Shown: in pieces, positions 32,573-43,690 of the stretch
How positions within the stretch are numbered: position 1 is the first letter of the stretch
How the letters are laid out: each line of letters begins with the position of its first letter
From: Prostheceraeus crozeri
Lineage: Eukaryota; Platyhelminthes; Polycladida; Euryleptidae
Reading direction: 5' to 3'
Assembly (NCBI GenBank): GCA_907163375.1
Contig: CAJQUW010003653.1
Span: forward strand, 62,001 to 126,000
DNA: 64,000 nucleotides
Made by a program: the position numbers and the translations under genes
Notes under the pieces: generated by a model
Told to the model about the DNA's origin: nothing
The model's input: the letters and a program-made list of their open reading frames with translations, nothing else
The model's database searches: none

Positions 32573-33950
32573 ATGGAAAAAGCAAATTTAAAAAAATTAT
32601 ATTCGCCCGCATCATCCTGTTCTTCTTATTCGACGAGATCAACGGGATTTGAAAATAAATGTTTTGATAATAATAATAATAATACTATTACAAATCCATG
32701 TATAGATGTTAATATTTTATTTCAGTTACAAGCCGAAATATTTAGAGAACAGACTAAAGGTTTACCTTCTATAAAAACCAATTATTGTTTATTTCCAGGT
32801 GATCCATTTATTAAATTTATGGATATTGTTAGTTAATATAATGATGTTGCATATGTAGAATTAAATAAAGAAAATATGGTTATAATAGGTCATAATAATT
32901 TTTATGGATTCATTAGAAGAGTTTTGCCGATTAGTAATACTGATTGGATAGAAACTAAATTTATTAATTATACTAATATTAAAGAATTAGTTAAAAAATT
33001 AAAATCTTTTTCCAAAGAAAAAATAAGATTATTTGTTGATGAACAAAACCAATATAATATTCATATCGAGAGTAAAAAACATATTGAAGAATTATTATGT
33101 CAAGTTTATTACAGAGATACAATTTATAAACAAGAAACATTAGAAATGCCCCAAAGATATGATGATGATACATATATAGGATTATATTCAAACTTAAATA
33201 TTAATTTGTTAAAATCTTATATAAATGGTTTAGCTCAACAAGAAAAACTTTATATGTGGACAACACCTTATACTATTAACAATGACCATAATCATAATCA
33301 TAATAAACGAACCGAAGGTGCTAGGGCTTTGCCCGATCTTAAAGAATCTTATAATAATGATGATGATGTTAATATAGATGATGATAATGTAGATGATTCT
33401 GAAACATCTGAAAAAGGTGTAAATGGTAAAGAAGATTATAAAAATATTAGTAATTATAAAAATTTAAGTGAAGAAAAATTTATATCTCATACTGATGTAC
33501 ATGATATTAATACTACATATAATCAAAATTTATCTAAATTTCATTTTCTTACAATTGAAAATAATAATGATGGTATAGTTTAAGATACTGTTCGACAACT
33601 ATGTGTTGGGTCTACAAAATTTAAATTAGGATTTACATCTAATCAATTTAAAATTTTATCATCTTTAATAAAAACTAAAAGTGATTCAGATTATGGTGGT
33701 GTTATTAAATTTTCCAAAAGAGAACAAAGACCAATATTTTTCTCTATTATATTATTATCAGATAAAAGATGTAATTTAGAGTTAGATATTCCAATAAGAG
33801 AATGGTATCCAATCCCAAAAAGTGTAATTTATGATGTTGAAGAAACAATTTATGATGATGATGAAGAATCAATTGATGATGATGAAGAATCAATAGTTAG
33901 TGAAAATAAATTTAAATTATCTTTTGATAAAACGTTATATGATAAAACTT
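32573..33950 (+). pseudogene. Polinton plus-strand ORF block of unknown function, broken
   Basis: The block starts MEKANLKKLYSPASSCSSYS at 32573 and includes a 235-residue stretch with alternating helices and an acidic Asp-rich region. I recognise no domain. A homologous start lies at the far right edge of the window (63809-64000, minus strand), which shows that the gene is a regular part of this Polinton family. One hairpin pair (33308-33337) falls within the coding region. Looks broken in a few places. Confidence 0.5.
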
Positions 33951-34080
33951 AATATGATAAAGAAAATAAAAAAACTAAAGAACGTGAAATATATAATAAT
34001 ATATAACTCTCAAGACCTTGTTATTAGAATGTTTATATCTAAAATTAAAACACAATTTTTTCCTTAAAAAATAAAAAAAA

Positions 34081-37000
34081 ATGGAAAATGCCAAGTTTTA
34101 TTATAACTTATGTAAAAAAAAGTTGCAAACAAAAAGAAGTTATCAATCTCATTTAAATAGTAAATTGCATTTACAAAATGTAGAACGAGTTGATGAAGGA
34201 AATATATTAAAATTAAATAGTTAAAAAAACTATCTAGAAACATTACCTACTGATATAAAAGTTAAAACAATGTTTGATGATTATTCACATTCGGAATATA
34301 AAAAAGTTTTTAATACTGAAGATGAGTCCATACCCGATGAAAGATATTTATTTAATGATACTGATGAATTTAGCGAAATAGATGAATTTGATGAAACTAA
34401 AAAAACCGATGAAGCGGTAACAGATATAAAATATTTATTTAATGAATCGGTTGAACATAATGAAACCGATGAAACTTTTTATAATGTATTAAAAAACTTT
34501 TTCAGAATATTTAAGAAATCTTTCAAATGTTATATGAATGTAGAAGTACTTTATACAAAAAATGGACCTGATGGAATTCCTGAAGAAATAATACAAGGAC
34601 ATTTTACAAATTCACAAGAAATTCATAATGTAAATGATATACAACCCATATTTGAACAAATGATACTTAAATTAGAAAATTGTATAATTGAAGCCCAGTT
34701 ACGTGAATCTGGTTGGAGATTTGTTAAAATACTATCTAAGAAAATAGTAATTGATAAATATAAAAATAATACTGGTGGTAGTTATGTTCCTTTGCCTTTC
34801 AGTTCACCACAAATAATCAACATAAAAAATGAAGATGATTATTGTTTTCTGTGGAGTATTATAGCACATTTACATCCTGCAGAATATCACAAAGAGAGAC
34901 TAAGTCATTATAATAAAGAAGAATACATAAAGGAATTTGATCTCTCTGATGGCTTACATGAATTTCCATATAATTATAATAGGTTAATAAAGTTTCATAA
35001 AAAGAATAAAAATTTAATTGAAGTAAATGTTTTTGAATTAAATGTGAATTATGTTTCTATTGGTAAAATTACTCCACTTTACTCAGATTCAAAAAAATTT
35101 TATTTGAATAATAAAAATTTATGTCAATCAGAAATAGTATATAATGATAGAGGAAATTACATGCATCATAATATTTTTTACCAAGGAAATATAATATGTA
35201 CTGAAAAATTTCAAATTGTTAAAACATTATCACCAATAATGATTGATCATAATAATTATAAAGGACTTAATTATAATTATGATTATGATTCCGATTATCT
35301 ATCGTTATCTTTAGAATATCAACAAAAATTACAAAATTTAAATGAAAGTTTACAAAAATGTAAAACAGATTATCAACAAGAAACAAAAATATTAGTACAA
35401 GAATATGGCCATAAATATCAAAATAAGATAGAAACGATTCAAAAATTAAATGAAAAAAATAATGAAGAAAATGAAACCAATCAAAAAATAAATGAATCTT
35501 TAAAAAAATGTCTACAACAATATAAAGAACAATATGATAAAGAATATGAACAACAGCTGAAAATATTCAATCAAAATTATCATCGAAATACATTCAATCT
35601 TACAAAAGAAATTGATGAAACACATGAAATATATCAAGATAAATTTGAAAAACTAGAACAGACAAAACAACTAGCACAAGCGAATATATTATATTATCAG
35701 GGTCATTTTACATTGTGTAAAGATGTTTCTATATTTACAAAAACTTCAGATAATACAAATTTTCCTTGTCTTCAATGTATGACAAGTTTTAGAACTAAAG
35801 AAGAAATGAATAGACATTTGGAGAATTGTCAACAAAATGAAGCAGTTGAAAATACTTTTCCTAAAGATGATTATTTAGAATACAATGAATGGTATTTCAA
35901 AAATAAAGTACCCTTTACTATTTATTGTGATTTTGAAGCATATAATGTTAATATGACACAAAATCGAACGGAAAGTTCCAGGGCTTCGCCCGATTCTGAA
36001 AATGATAATTCTGAAAAAAGTGCAGCTGAACAAAGTAAAGAAAAATATTTATTTGAACAAAAACCATTATGTTGGGGAATGTACATTCATTTAAATTATC
36101 CTGAATTATTTAAATCAGAATATTATCAATACTATGGTGAAGATAGTTCAGAAATGTTTACAAAGAAAGTAGAAGAATTACAAAATTATTTTTCACAATT
36201 GCTTGAAACAAATATACCAATGATGCCATTAACAGAAAAAGAAAAATTAAATTTTGTTAATGAAACAAAATGTTATTACTGTGGAAAAGAATTTACAAAA
36301 AATTATAAAAATGGCAGAGGTAGATATCTTGATAAGGTAAAAGATCATGATCATCTAAATGGATTATATAGAGGTGCAGCACATAATTCTTGTAATCTTA
36401 ATGCTAATAAATTTAAATATAACTTTGTTCCTCTATATTTCTACAATGGTTCTAAATATGATTTCCATCTAGTAATGAAAGATTTATTTTCATCTGAAAA
36501 ATTACAACAACAACAAATAAATGTACTATGTAAAACAGAAGAAGAATATTTTTCAATGCAATTAGGTTGTATTAGAATTTTAGATGCATTTAGATTTTTT
36601 ACTCCTTATTCATTAGATGTTATGGGAAAAACTGTGAAATCTGTACAATGTACAATATTAAATAAATATAATTTAAAACCTTTAAAAGGCATATTTCCGT
36701 ATGAGTATATAGCCTGCGGCTCACAGTCGAAGAGTGATATAACTGGAGATAAAACCTGCGGTTCACAGTCGAAGACTGATTTTAATTCTGTGAATAAAAT
36801 TATGGAAGAAAAACAACTTCCTCCAATAAATAAATTTAAATCAACATTAAAACAATCGCAATTATCTGAAGAAGACTATGCAGAAGCTGAAAAGAATTGA
36901 AGAGAGTTAAATTGTAAAACAATGTATGATTATACAATGAAATATCTTCAGATAGATGTATTAATCCTTGCTGATCTTTTTGAAAACTTTCGTGATATGT

Positions 37001-38593
37001 GTTTCGAATATTACGGAATCGATCCATGTTATTGTTATTCTACACCAGGTTTAACATGGTTAGCAGGATTAAAACATACAAATGTTAAACTTAAACATTA
37101 TAAAGAAAATACATATGATAAATTATTATTTTTTGAATCTGGAATTAGAGGTGGAGTTTCATCAGTTTTAGGTAATCGTTATGTACAGTGTTACAATAAA
37201 AAAGTAAATCCTGATGATTATGGAATAATGAAACCTTTATCTCCAGAAGAAAAAGAAAAAATATTAGAAATTTTTCGAACGAAACGAGAAGGAGTAGAAC
37301 GTGAAAATGCAATTGATGAATTCAATGAGAGAAAACTATTTGTTATATTATGATTTTAATAGCTTATATTCTTCTTGCATGATACAAGAATTACCAACAG
37401 GTGAAATGTCATGGTGTAATATTCGTACGACATCAGAGATGTCTACTAGGGCTTCGCCCGTTCTAGATTATCAAAAAACATATGATGGAAATTATAATCA
37501 TGGTTATATATATGAAGTTGATTTAGTATATCCTGATGAAATAAAAGATAAAACAAAATATTTTCCTTTCTGTCCCGAAAACAAAATTCCCAATATAGAA
37601 GATTTTTCAGATTATCAAAAATCTATAATTCCTAAGAAATACAGACCAACAAAAAAACTTATGTTAACACAAAGCAATAAAGGAAAGTATGTTGTTGAAG
37701 GAAGAATGCTAGATTGGTATTTAGATCATGGAATGATTCTCACAAAAATTCACCGGAAACTAATGTATAGAAAATCTAGGTGGTTAAAAGATTATATAGA
37801 GTTCAATATTGAAAAACGTAAAATAGCTAAAAGAAATAAAGATGATTTTGGAAACGTGTTCTTCAAATTAATGAATAATGCATTTTATGGTAAGACTTTA
37901 GAAAATGTGCGTAATAGACAAAATATTGAAATAGTTTATGATAAAGATAGGTTTCAAAATTTAACAAGGAAACCTACATATAAAAGAACTACTAGATTTA
38001 GTGATGAACTATGTGCTGTACATTTACGTCGAATTAGCGTAAAACATGATAAGTTTAATTTTATAGGATTCACTATATTAGAATTAGCTAAACTATTTAT
38101 GTATAGATTTATATATGATTATTTAGCACCTGCTTATGGCAAAAACTATAAATTACACTTTACAGATACCGATTCTGTTTTCTTAGAATTAACAATACCG
38201 TATAATTCTACACTTGATGAAGAAATAGATAAAATAAAAGATATCATTCATCCTTCTGATTTATGTAAAGTAAAAGATGAATTAGAAGGAAATGAAGATT
38301 TCATAACAGAAGCTATATTTTTAAAATCTAAATGTTATTGTTATAACACAACTAATAATATTAAAACACATAAAACATTAAAAGGAATTTCAAAGGCATC
38401 AGTGGCTAATCAAATAACATTTCAAGATTATAAAAATGTATTATTTAATAATGAAATAAAAACAGCATGTAATTATAGATTTAATTCAAAGAAACATAAA
38501 ATGTATTTAAAAGAAGAACATAAATTAGCATTAGATCCATTTGATGATAAAAGAAAAATTTTACCTGATGGAATAACTACTTCACCTTTTTAA
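34081..38593 (+). pseudogene. Polinton protein-primed DNA polymerase B, broken
   Basis: The N-terminal part has a C2H2-like finger (CKKKLQTKRSYQSHLNSKLH) and long coiled-coil segments, then a C2H2 finger near FPCLQCMTSFRTKEEM. The exonuclease begins at TIYCDFEAYN, and the zinc-binding DHDHLNGLYRGAAHNSCNL insertion typical of Polinton polymerases follows. The polymerase core has a DFNSLYSSCM motif A, MNNAFYGKTLENVRNR motif B and FTDTDSVFLEL motif C. In the family this enzyme copies the element with a protein primer at the terminal repeats. It is a broken copy with few breaks for its length. Confidence 0.9.
36710..36785 (+). repeat. Duplicated hairpin pair within polymerase ORF
   Basis: Two adjacent copies of a module: AGCC-TGC-GGCT then a TCGAA hairpin, and AACC-TGC-GGTT then AGTC-GAA-GACT. 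The first stem differs between copies by a paired G-to-A and C-to-T change that keeps the hairpin. Confidence 0.85.
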
Positions 38594-38679
38594 TTTTCTA
38601 ATTTCTAAGATAGTCAAATTTGATATATACATAAAATAAAAATAAAAAATATTATAACACTATATTTGTATATTTTTTA

Positions 38680-39446
38680 TCACTCGGTAAACAAATGTTC
38701 TATAACTCTATCATGAATTTTTTTATCAATATTAATTGTAATGAAGCCATAATCTTTTGACCAAGCATTGTTACACGATTGTTTAAATTCATCTTTATTT
38801 CTTACACATAAATCTCTTAACAAATCACTTAAGTTTCTTGCATTTATTTCAAATAGTATAAATATATTTGCATTCTTTCTAATAACACTTCCATCTAATG
38901 AATACATACTTTGTGTTAAATAAAATACACTACAGTTATTATGTCTACCTCTTGTGAAATAATTTCTCTGAACCGACTGATTTCTATCATTAACACAATC
39001 ATCAAAAATTACACGATGTTTCATTGTTTTATCTAGTTTACTAGGATCTTGCATATTACCACTATCATCTATTAATTGTATCTTTATATGCTTATTTTTA
39101 TTGGATTCCACTAACTGATTATTTTTTGCTGCTTCTTCACACCACGAACTTATTTCTTCTTCATATTCAGAATTTTCATATTCTTTGAATAATGAAGCAA
39201 TTGCTGTTTTTTAAGATTATTTTCAAATCCATATTTTAAAAATTGATAGACGGGTTGTTCTGCTGTTGTTGTATAAATTATAAGATTGTTATAATCCAAA
39301 AACTTTGGAGTCGTTAAAATTTTAAATAATAGATATGTTTTTCCACAACCTGATCTTCCGCAAATAACTGACAAAACTTTATTAGATAAATTTGGATGAT
39401 GATTAAATTTAAGTTTCTTTTTAATTAATGGGGGTAGTTCACTCAT
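38680..39446 (-). pseudogene. Polinton A32-like packaging ATPase, broken
   Basis: The Walker A region CGRSGCGKTYLLFKIL and a Walker B-like VIFDDCVND followed by a TRGRHNNCSVFYLTQS sensor segment identify the FtsK/HerA-type packaging ATPase shared by Polintons and large DNA viruses. It would pump DNA into capsids. The copy is broken. It lies between the polymerase (convergent) and the minor capsid gene (same strand). Confidence 0.85.
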
Positions 39447-39532
39447 TTTTTAATAAAAAAATTTATTTTTATTTTATTTTTATTTTTAAAGAAGAAGAAG
39501 AAAATTAAATTTCTCTAGCTTCGCGTGGGAGT

Positions 39533-40321
39533 TTATACCTCCCGAACCAAAAGATCTATCATAATCTCTTCACCTCCAAAATTTATTTCTTGTCCTTTCT
39601 CATCAGTGATTCTAATGTTAATGTTGTTAATAGTTTTTCTTGTAATAGGGAAATATATTAATGTTTGTGGAATTACATTTAATCTATAACCAATGGGTAC
39701 AGTAAAAGCTGGAAAACTGAATATTAAATTTGACAATTTACCATTTATATATCCTCCTTTAATAATGCCACAATGTACAACAATTGAATTTATTTCAGTT
39801 ATTTTTGGAATCTTCTCACCTAAATAATAACCTTGACTATAGGTTTGTTTATTAAATCCTAATAGCTTTGACAATGATCTATCATGATTAAAATCAACTT
39901 GATGATTTTCGTCTAAAGTAAGAGAACATTTATTAACTGCCGGTTCAACTGCAAAATGTAATTGTTTCTTATCTTTAAATGGTATACCTAAATGTCTCTT
40001 AATTTCATTTGATATTGATTCAACTTCGTAAGAACCAGGAAGAAAAGTTAGTATTTTCCACGTTCTGCCTTTATCAGTAGAATATCTAAATTGATCATTC
40101 ACATCTTTGATAACGTTTTGAATAGTGTTAAATGTGGAGAAACTAGTCAATGCAATTTGATAATTTTTATTTTGTTCCAAATGTAGAATGGGTTCTAAAT
40201 TACAAGTGTGTGATGAAGTAGTTGTTATAATTTTTAACGTCGTACTAAATTTTGATGAACCCAAAATCTCCGTCAAATTTTCTAAATGTTTATTAATTTT
40301 GTCTAAATCTGCTGAACACAT
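39533..40321 (-). CDS. Polinton minor capsid (penton-like) protein
   Basis: A 262-residue open frame. The block NYQIALTSFSTFNTIQNV, then FRYSTDKGRTWKILTFLPGS, YEVESISNEIKRHL and DRSLSKLLGF follows the order of the Polinton minor capsid protein, a single jelly-roll that forms the vertices. The remainder (SIVVHCGIIKGGYING, then YFPITRKTINNINI) fits its last strands. It looks whole, and its neighbours (ATPase and an unassigned ORF) are also structural or packaging genes. Confidence 0.8.
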   Translation of the reverse strand: MCSADLDKINKHLENLTEILGSSKFSTTLKIITTTSSHTCNLEPILHLEQNKNYQIALTSFSTFNTIQNVIKDVNDQFRYSTDKGRTWKILTFLPGSYEVESISNEIKRHLGIPFKDKKQLHFAVEPAVNKCSLTLDENHQVDFNHDRSLSKLLGFNKQTYSQGYYLGEKIPKITEINSIVVHCGIIKGGYINGKLSNLIFSFPAFTVPIGYRLNVIPQTLIYFPITRKTINNINIRITDEKGQEINFGGEEIMIDLLVREV

Positions 40322-40432
40322 TTTTTAGTTAAAATTTTGAATAAATATTATAGATAAAAATCGTAGATAAAATCATAGATAAAAATCATAAATACAAATT
40401 AGAAACAACATATTTCAGCTACGGGCGAAGCC

Positions 40433-41111
40433 CTAGAACATTCGGTTCGTTATACTTTTATAATCCTCTTCATTTAGAATCTTCTTTTCTAACAGTCTTT
40501 TCAATATAGCATGAATTTCATTGAAACTAGAATTATGTCCTTCTTTTATTGCCGATATTAAAATATTTAATCTATTTAGTAATTCTTGCGGATCATCTGG
40601 TAAGAATACAGTTTTTTCTGTTTTCTGTTTTTCAGATAAACCTTTTCCTACTTTAACTCCCGTTGATAATAAATTGTTTATAACGTCTAAGAGATTTTGC
40701 TGCACCAACTCTATCTAACATAGCTTTATATTTTATAAGATCTTCTACAGCATAATTATTTAAATCTGCTCCTCTTAAAAGATCAACAAAATTTCTATCT
40801 AAATTAAAAGGAGATTTATCTGGTGAAAAAGTTAAACCTCGAAAAGGTTGTGGAAATATTTCTTTTTGTCCGAGATAAAATCTAGGTATTGTTTTTCCAT
40901 CTATAAATGAGATAGAATGTTCAAATTGCATAGATTTTGGTAATTTCTTATTAATGTTTGATTCTAGTAATCCATAGTCATCTAATATAGTTTTGTGCTC
41001 TGGATCTGTTATATCAATTTGTTTATCATTATTTGTAAGTTCTTTTTCAAGAGTTTTAAATGGTTTCATAGTTTTTTCAAAATCAGTTTTTACTTGCTCG
41101 GTTTGCTGCAT
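40433..41111 (-). pseudogene. Polinton ORF block of unknown function
   Basis: The upstream part starts MQQTEQVKTDFEKTMKPFKT and contains MQFEHSISFIDGKTIPRFYL; the downstream part is helical (KEGHNSSFNEIHAILKRLLEKK). I do not recognise a domain. The layout suggests one virus-like gene now broken. A noncoding hairpin pair (40421-40451) of the trinucleotide-loop family follows. Confidence 0.4.
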
Positions 41112-41128
41112 TTTTTAAACATATCAGA

Positions 41129-41314
41129 TTAAATACCAGCTTTTATCATTCTATGTTGAAGATGATTTTCTTTCATAATATTTCTTTGTTTTATTAACTC
41201 TTCTAATTGTTTAATTCTTTTTTGATTATCAGCTCTAATTTTATCCATTTTTAAAATATAATATTTGAATTTTGTGGTAACATTGGAATACAACAAAAAC
41301 ATTTTACTGAACAA
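41129..41314 (-). CDS. Polinton short helical ORF
   Basis: The likely product begins MDKIRADNQKRIKQLEEL and is a ~40-residue charged helix ending HRMIKAGI. An in-frame upstream extension exists but is hydrophobic and less likely. Function unknown; kept only because it lies in register between two genes of the same strand. Confidence 0.35.
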   Translation of the reverse strand: MFSKMFLLYSNVTTKFKYYILKMDKIRADNQKRIKQLEELIKQRNIMKENHLQHRMIKAGI

Positions 41315-41369
41315 ATTATTTTTTTATTGCTTTGTTGTCTGACATCTTTTCGTTTAAAGGTTTCTCGTT

Positions 41370-42068
41370 TTAAGTTTTGTTTAATAAAGTTTTGCTTAAA
41401 TTTTCGCTTAAAGTTTTTAGCTCTTCTAAAAAAAATTTATCATTTTCTTCATTAGAAATTTTACCATCACTAAAAGTTTTACCATCACTCGAAATTTTGC
41501 CATCCTGTTTATTCTTATCATAAACTTTTTCTGACTGTAATTGAAATGATATTTGATTTACTTCATTAGCTATTTGATCAAATTTTTCAATCTCATCTAA
41601 CGTAATAACATTATCATCACATACTCTTTGAAAGTAGTAATGCAATTTGTCATAGACTTCTTTAATATGTAAATGCTTAGTTTTTAATGATTTTCGTTTC
41701 TTAGTTATTAAAGATTTATCTAACATTGTAACAAGTGAAGTTGCAAAAACACCCGTACCTGTTAAAGCTGTAGCAACTACTGGAATTACTAAAACACCAG
41801 AAGATATAACAATAGTGAGAGCGCCTAAACTTATTGTTAAGAATATGCCAATTCCTTGTGTTACATTCTTAACTTTGCTCCATCTCTTTCTTAATTTTTT
41901 ATAATGCTCTAATCTTAATAATAATTGAGATTCCTTATCTTTCATATAACGTACTCTATCTTTGTGTTTTTCTTTATTCATTTTTTCAATGTCCATTAAA
42001 GTAGAACTACGTTCATATGATAACGAAGGATATATTCTTGCGGTTTCTTCCACTTTTGTTTCTTCCAT
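41370..42068 (-). CDS. Polinton membrane protein with two hydrophobic segments, 232 aa
   Basis: The N-terminal 55 residues are charged. Then come two hydrophobic segments (IGIFLTISLGALTIVISSG and VLVIPVVATALTGTGVFATS) and a charged C-terminus with short SDGK repeats (KISSDGKTFSDGKIS). It is a predicted membrane protein of unknown role. Its first codons lie in the right terminal repeat, so the same start (MEETKVEETARIYPSLS) is also found at the left end at about 25438, followed by a diverged KHKDRVRYMK segment and then unrelated DNA. Confidence 0.6.
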   Translation of the reverse strand: MEETKVEETARIYPSLSYERSSTLMDIEKMNKEKHKDRVRYMKDKESQLLLRLEHYKKLRKRWSKVKNVTQGIGIFLTISLGALTIVISSGVLVIPVVATALTGTGVFATSLVTMLDKSLITKKRKSLKTKHLHIKEVYDKLHYYFQRVCDDNVITLDEIEKFDQIANEVNQISFQLQSEKVYDKNKQDGKISSDGKTFSDGKISNEENDKFFLEELKTLSENLSKTLLNKT

Positions 42069-42575
42069 TTTTAAAGAAATATTTTTAGTAACATGATATA
42101 TTTTAAAAACCTGAAAGATGGATAAAATTCATGAATTTGAATTTCTCAACTTTTATGATTTTCGGTGTCCTGGAACGGTCATGATTTAAGCAATGAAAAA
42201 TGTCATAATCACAAATTTGAGATTCTTAACTTTTATGATTTTTTCGGTGTCCTGGAACGGTCATGATTTTGGGAGCAAAATGTCATAATCACAAATTTGA
42301 GATTTTGAAAAATTTGATAATTGGGTATTTTTAAAAACGTCATAAATTCATGAATTTAGGTCTTCATAACCTGAGAAATTGACCAAAATTCATGAATTTA
42401 GTCGTTTTTAAAAATGCAATTTTTTGAAAAAATGGTACTTTTTGAATGGACTAAATTCATGTATTTAAGTCTTAATAACCTGAAAAAGGGTTCAAATTCA
42501 TGAATTTATGTCGTTTTTAAAGATACTATTTTTTTGCATTTTATGGTGTCCTGGAACGGTCTTTTGCCCATTACT
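42015..42575. repeat. Polinton right terminal inverted repeat
   Basis: Inverse of 24929-25490 with about 1% difference by eye. It ends ...GCCCATTACT against GTAATT. Confidence 0.9.
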
Positions 42576-42619
42576 GTAATTGTGAAAGTTCAACTGTAAT
42601 TCTAATTCTAATTATAGCG

Positions 42620-43690
42620 TGCGCTACATCCACGGGCCGATGTCGATCGCCAGATCTACCACGTTGAAATGGAGGTAGAGGGCTTAAGAACATCCTAGAA
42701 GTGATCGAGGGAGAGGACAGGAGCCTCAACCAGTATATATGGAATACTAAAGACGATCCACTGCTGGCGGTGGTGAAATCAGATGATCAGAACAAGCACG
42801 GGCCCGAAAAATTCCAAACATGGAAAGCAGCACAAGTGGACGACAGAGAAAGGAAGTGGCATGAGAAGCCTCTGCATGGACAATATTTCAGACAAACCAA
42901 GGACATTACAAAAGAAACACAGTGCAATCGGCTTATACCAACTGTCAAATTAAAGATTAAGACCGAATCAGTGCTAACAACCGCACAAGATCAGGCTCTG
43001 AACACGAAGGCACATAAAGCACATATCCTAAAGATTTCAACAGACCCGAAATGCAGACTTTGTAAAGCAATTGACAAAACTGTCTCTCACATCCTGACTG
43101 GCTTTTCAAAACTGGCAGGAACGGAATACCTCCGAAGACAGCGAAGCTGCCAAGTCTATCCATAGAGCGATTTGCAAGGACAAAGGAATTGATGTGGTGG
43201 ATCATGGAAGCACGACCCTCAATCAGTGATCAGAAGTAATGGTACAAAGATCTTGTGGGACTTCGAAGTGCGGGCTGACCACTACTTACAAGCAAGAAGA
43301 TTAGACATCATCGTGGTGGATAAGATCCAAAGGAAGACTCTAATAATAGATATAGCAGTCCCCGACGACAAAAACATACAAGAGAAGGAGAAGATCACAA
43401 AGTATCAAGACCTACGCATAGAAATAAAGAAGTTGTGGAACACAAATGTTGAAGTTGTCCCGGTTGTTGTCGGCGCCTTTGGTGCCTACACATCAAGGTT
43501 GAAGGCCTACCTCAACAAGATTTCTGGGGCACACTACATACCGGAATTGACGAAAGCAGCACTCCTTGGCAGTGCTCATATCCTGCATCGAACTATGATA
43601 TACTTGAGGCTTGGTAAGTCTCCGAGGTCTTGAGACACTGACCGATCTGAATGTGTGAGATCGTGTCAAAAAATGAATTTTTATGATGTA
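42620..43690 (+). pseudogene. LINE 3' end with restriction-like endonuclease (R2/R4/NeSL type)
   Basis: Two frames encode the C-terminus of a LINE of the restriction-like-endonuclease group. The first (42701-43165) has WHEKPLHGQYFRQTKDI, TTAQDQALNTKAHKAHIL and the zinc-knuckle-like CRLCKAIDKTVSHILTGFSK, where the usual last Cys is replaced. The second (43226-43633) has ILWDFEVRADHYLQARRLDI and then VDKIQRKTLIIDIAVPDD, matching the PD-(D/E)xK nuclease layout, followed by VVPVVVGAFGAYTSRLKAYL and LLGSAHILHRTM. The family's usual RRPD is RRLD here. A frameshift separates the two parts, and no reverse transcriptase remains upstream. It lies in the hAT element next to the Polinton end. Confidence 0.75.

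Larger units (their letters stand above)
24929..42575. mobile_element. Polinton/Maverick element, 17.6 kb, broken copy
   Basis: The ends are AGTAATGGGCAAAAGACCG and its inverse, with AG...CT termini. Perfect 6-bp duplications GTAATT lie at 24923-24928 and 42576-42581, the Polinton hallmark. Long terminal inverted repeats of roughly 560 bp differ at only about six or seven positions by eye (~1%), so the insertion is fairly recent. The gene set is polymerase B, integrase, protease, packaging ATPase, major and minor capsid proteins and several smaller virus-like ORFs. Most genes run on the minus strand; the polymerase block and the protease run on the plus strand. It is a fossil with about ten breaks overall, spread over several genes, while some ORFs remain open. 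Confidence 0.93.
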
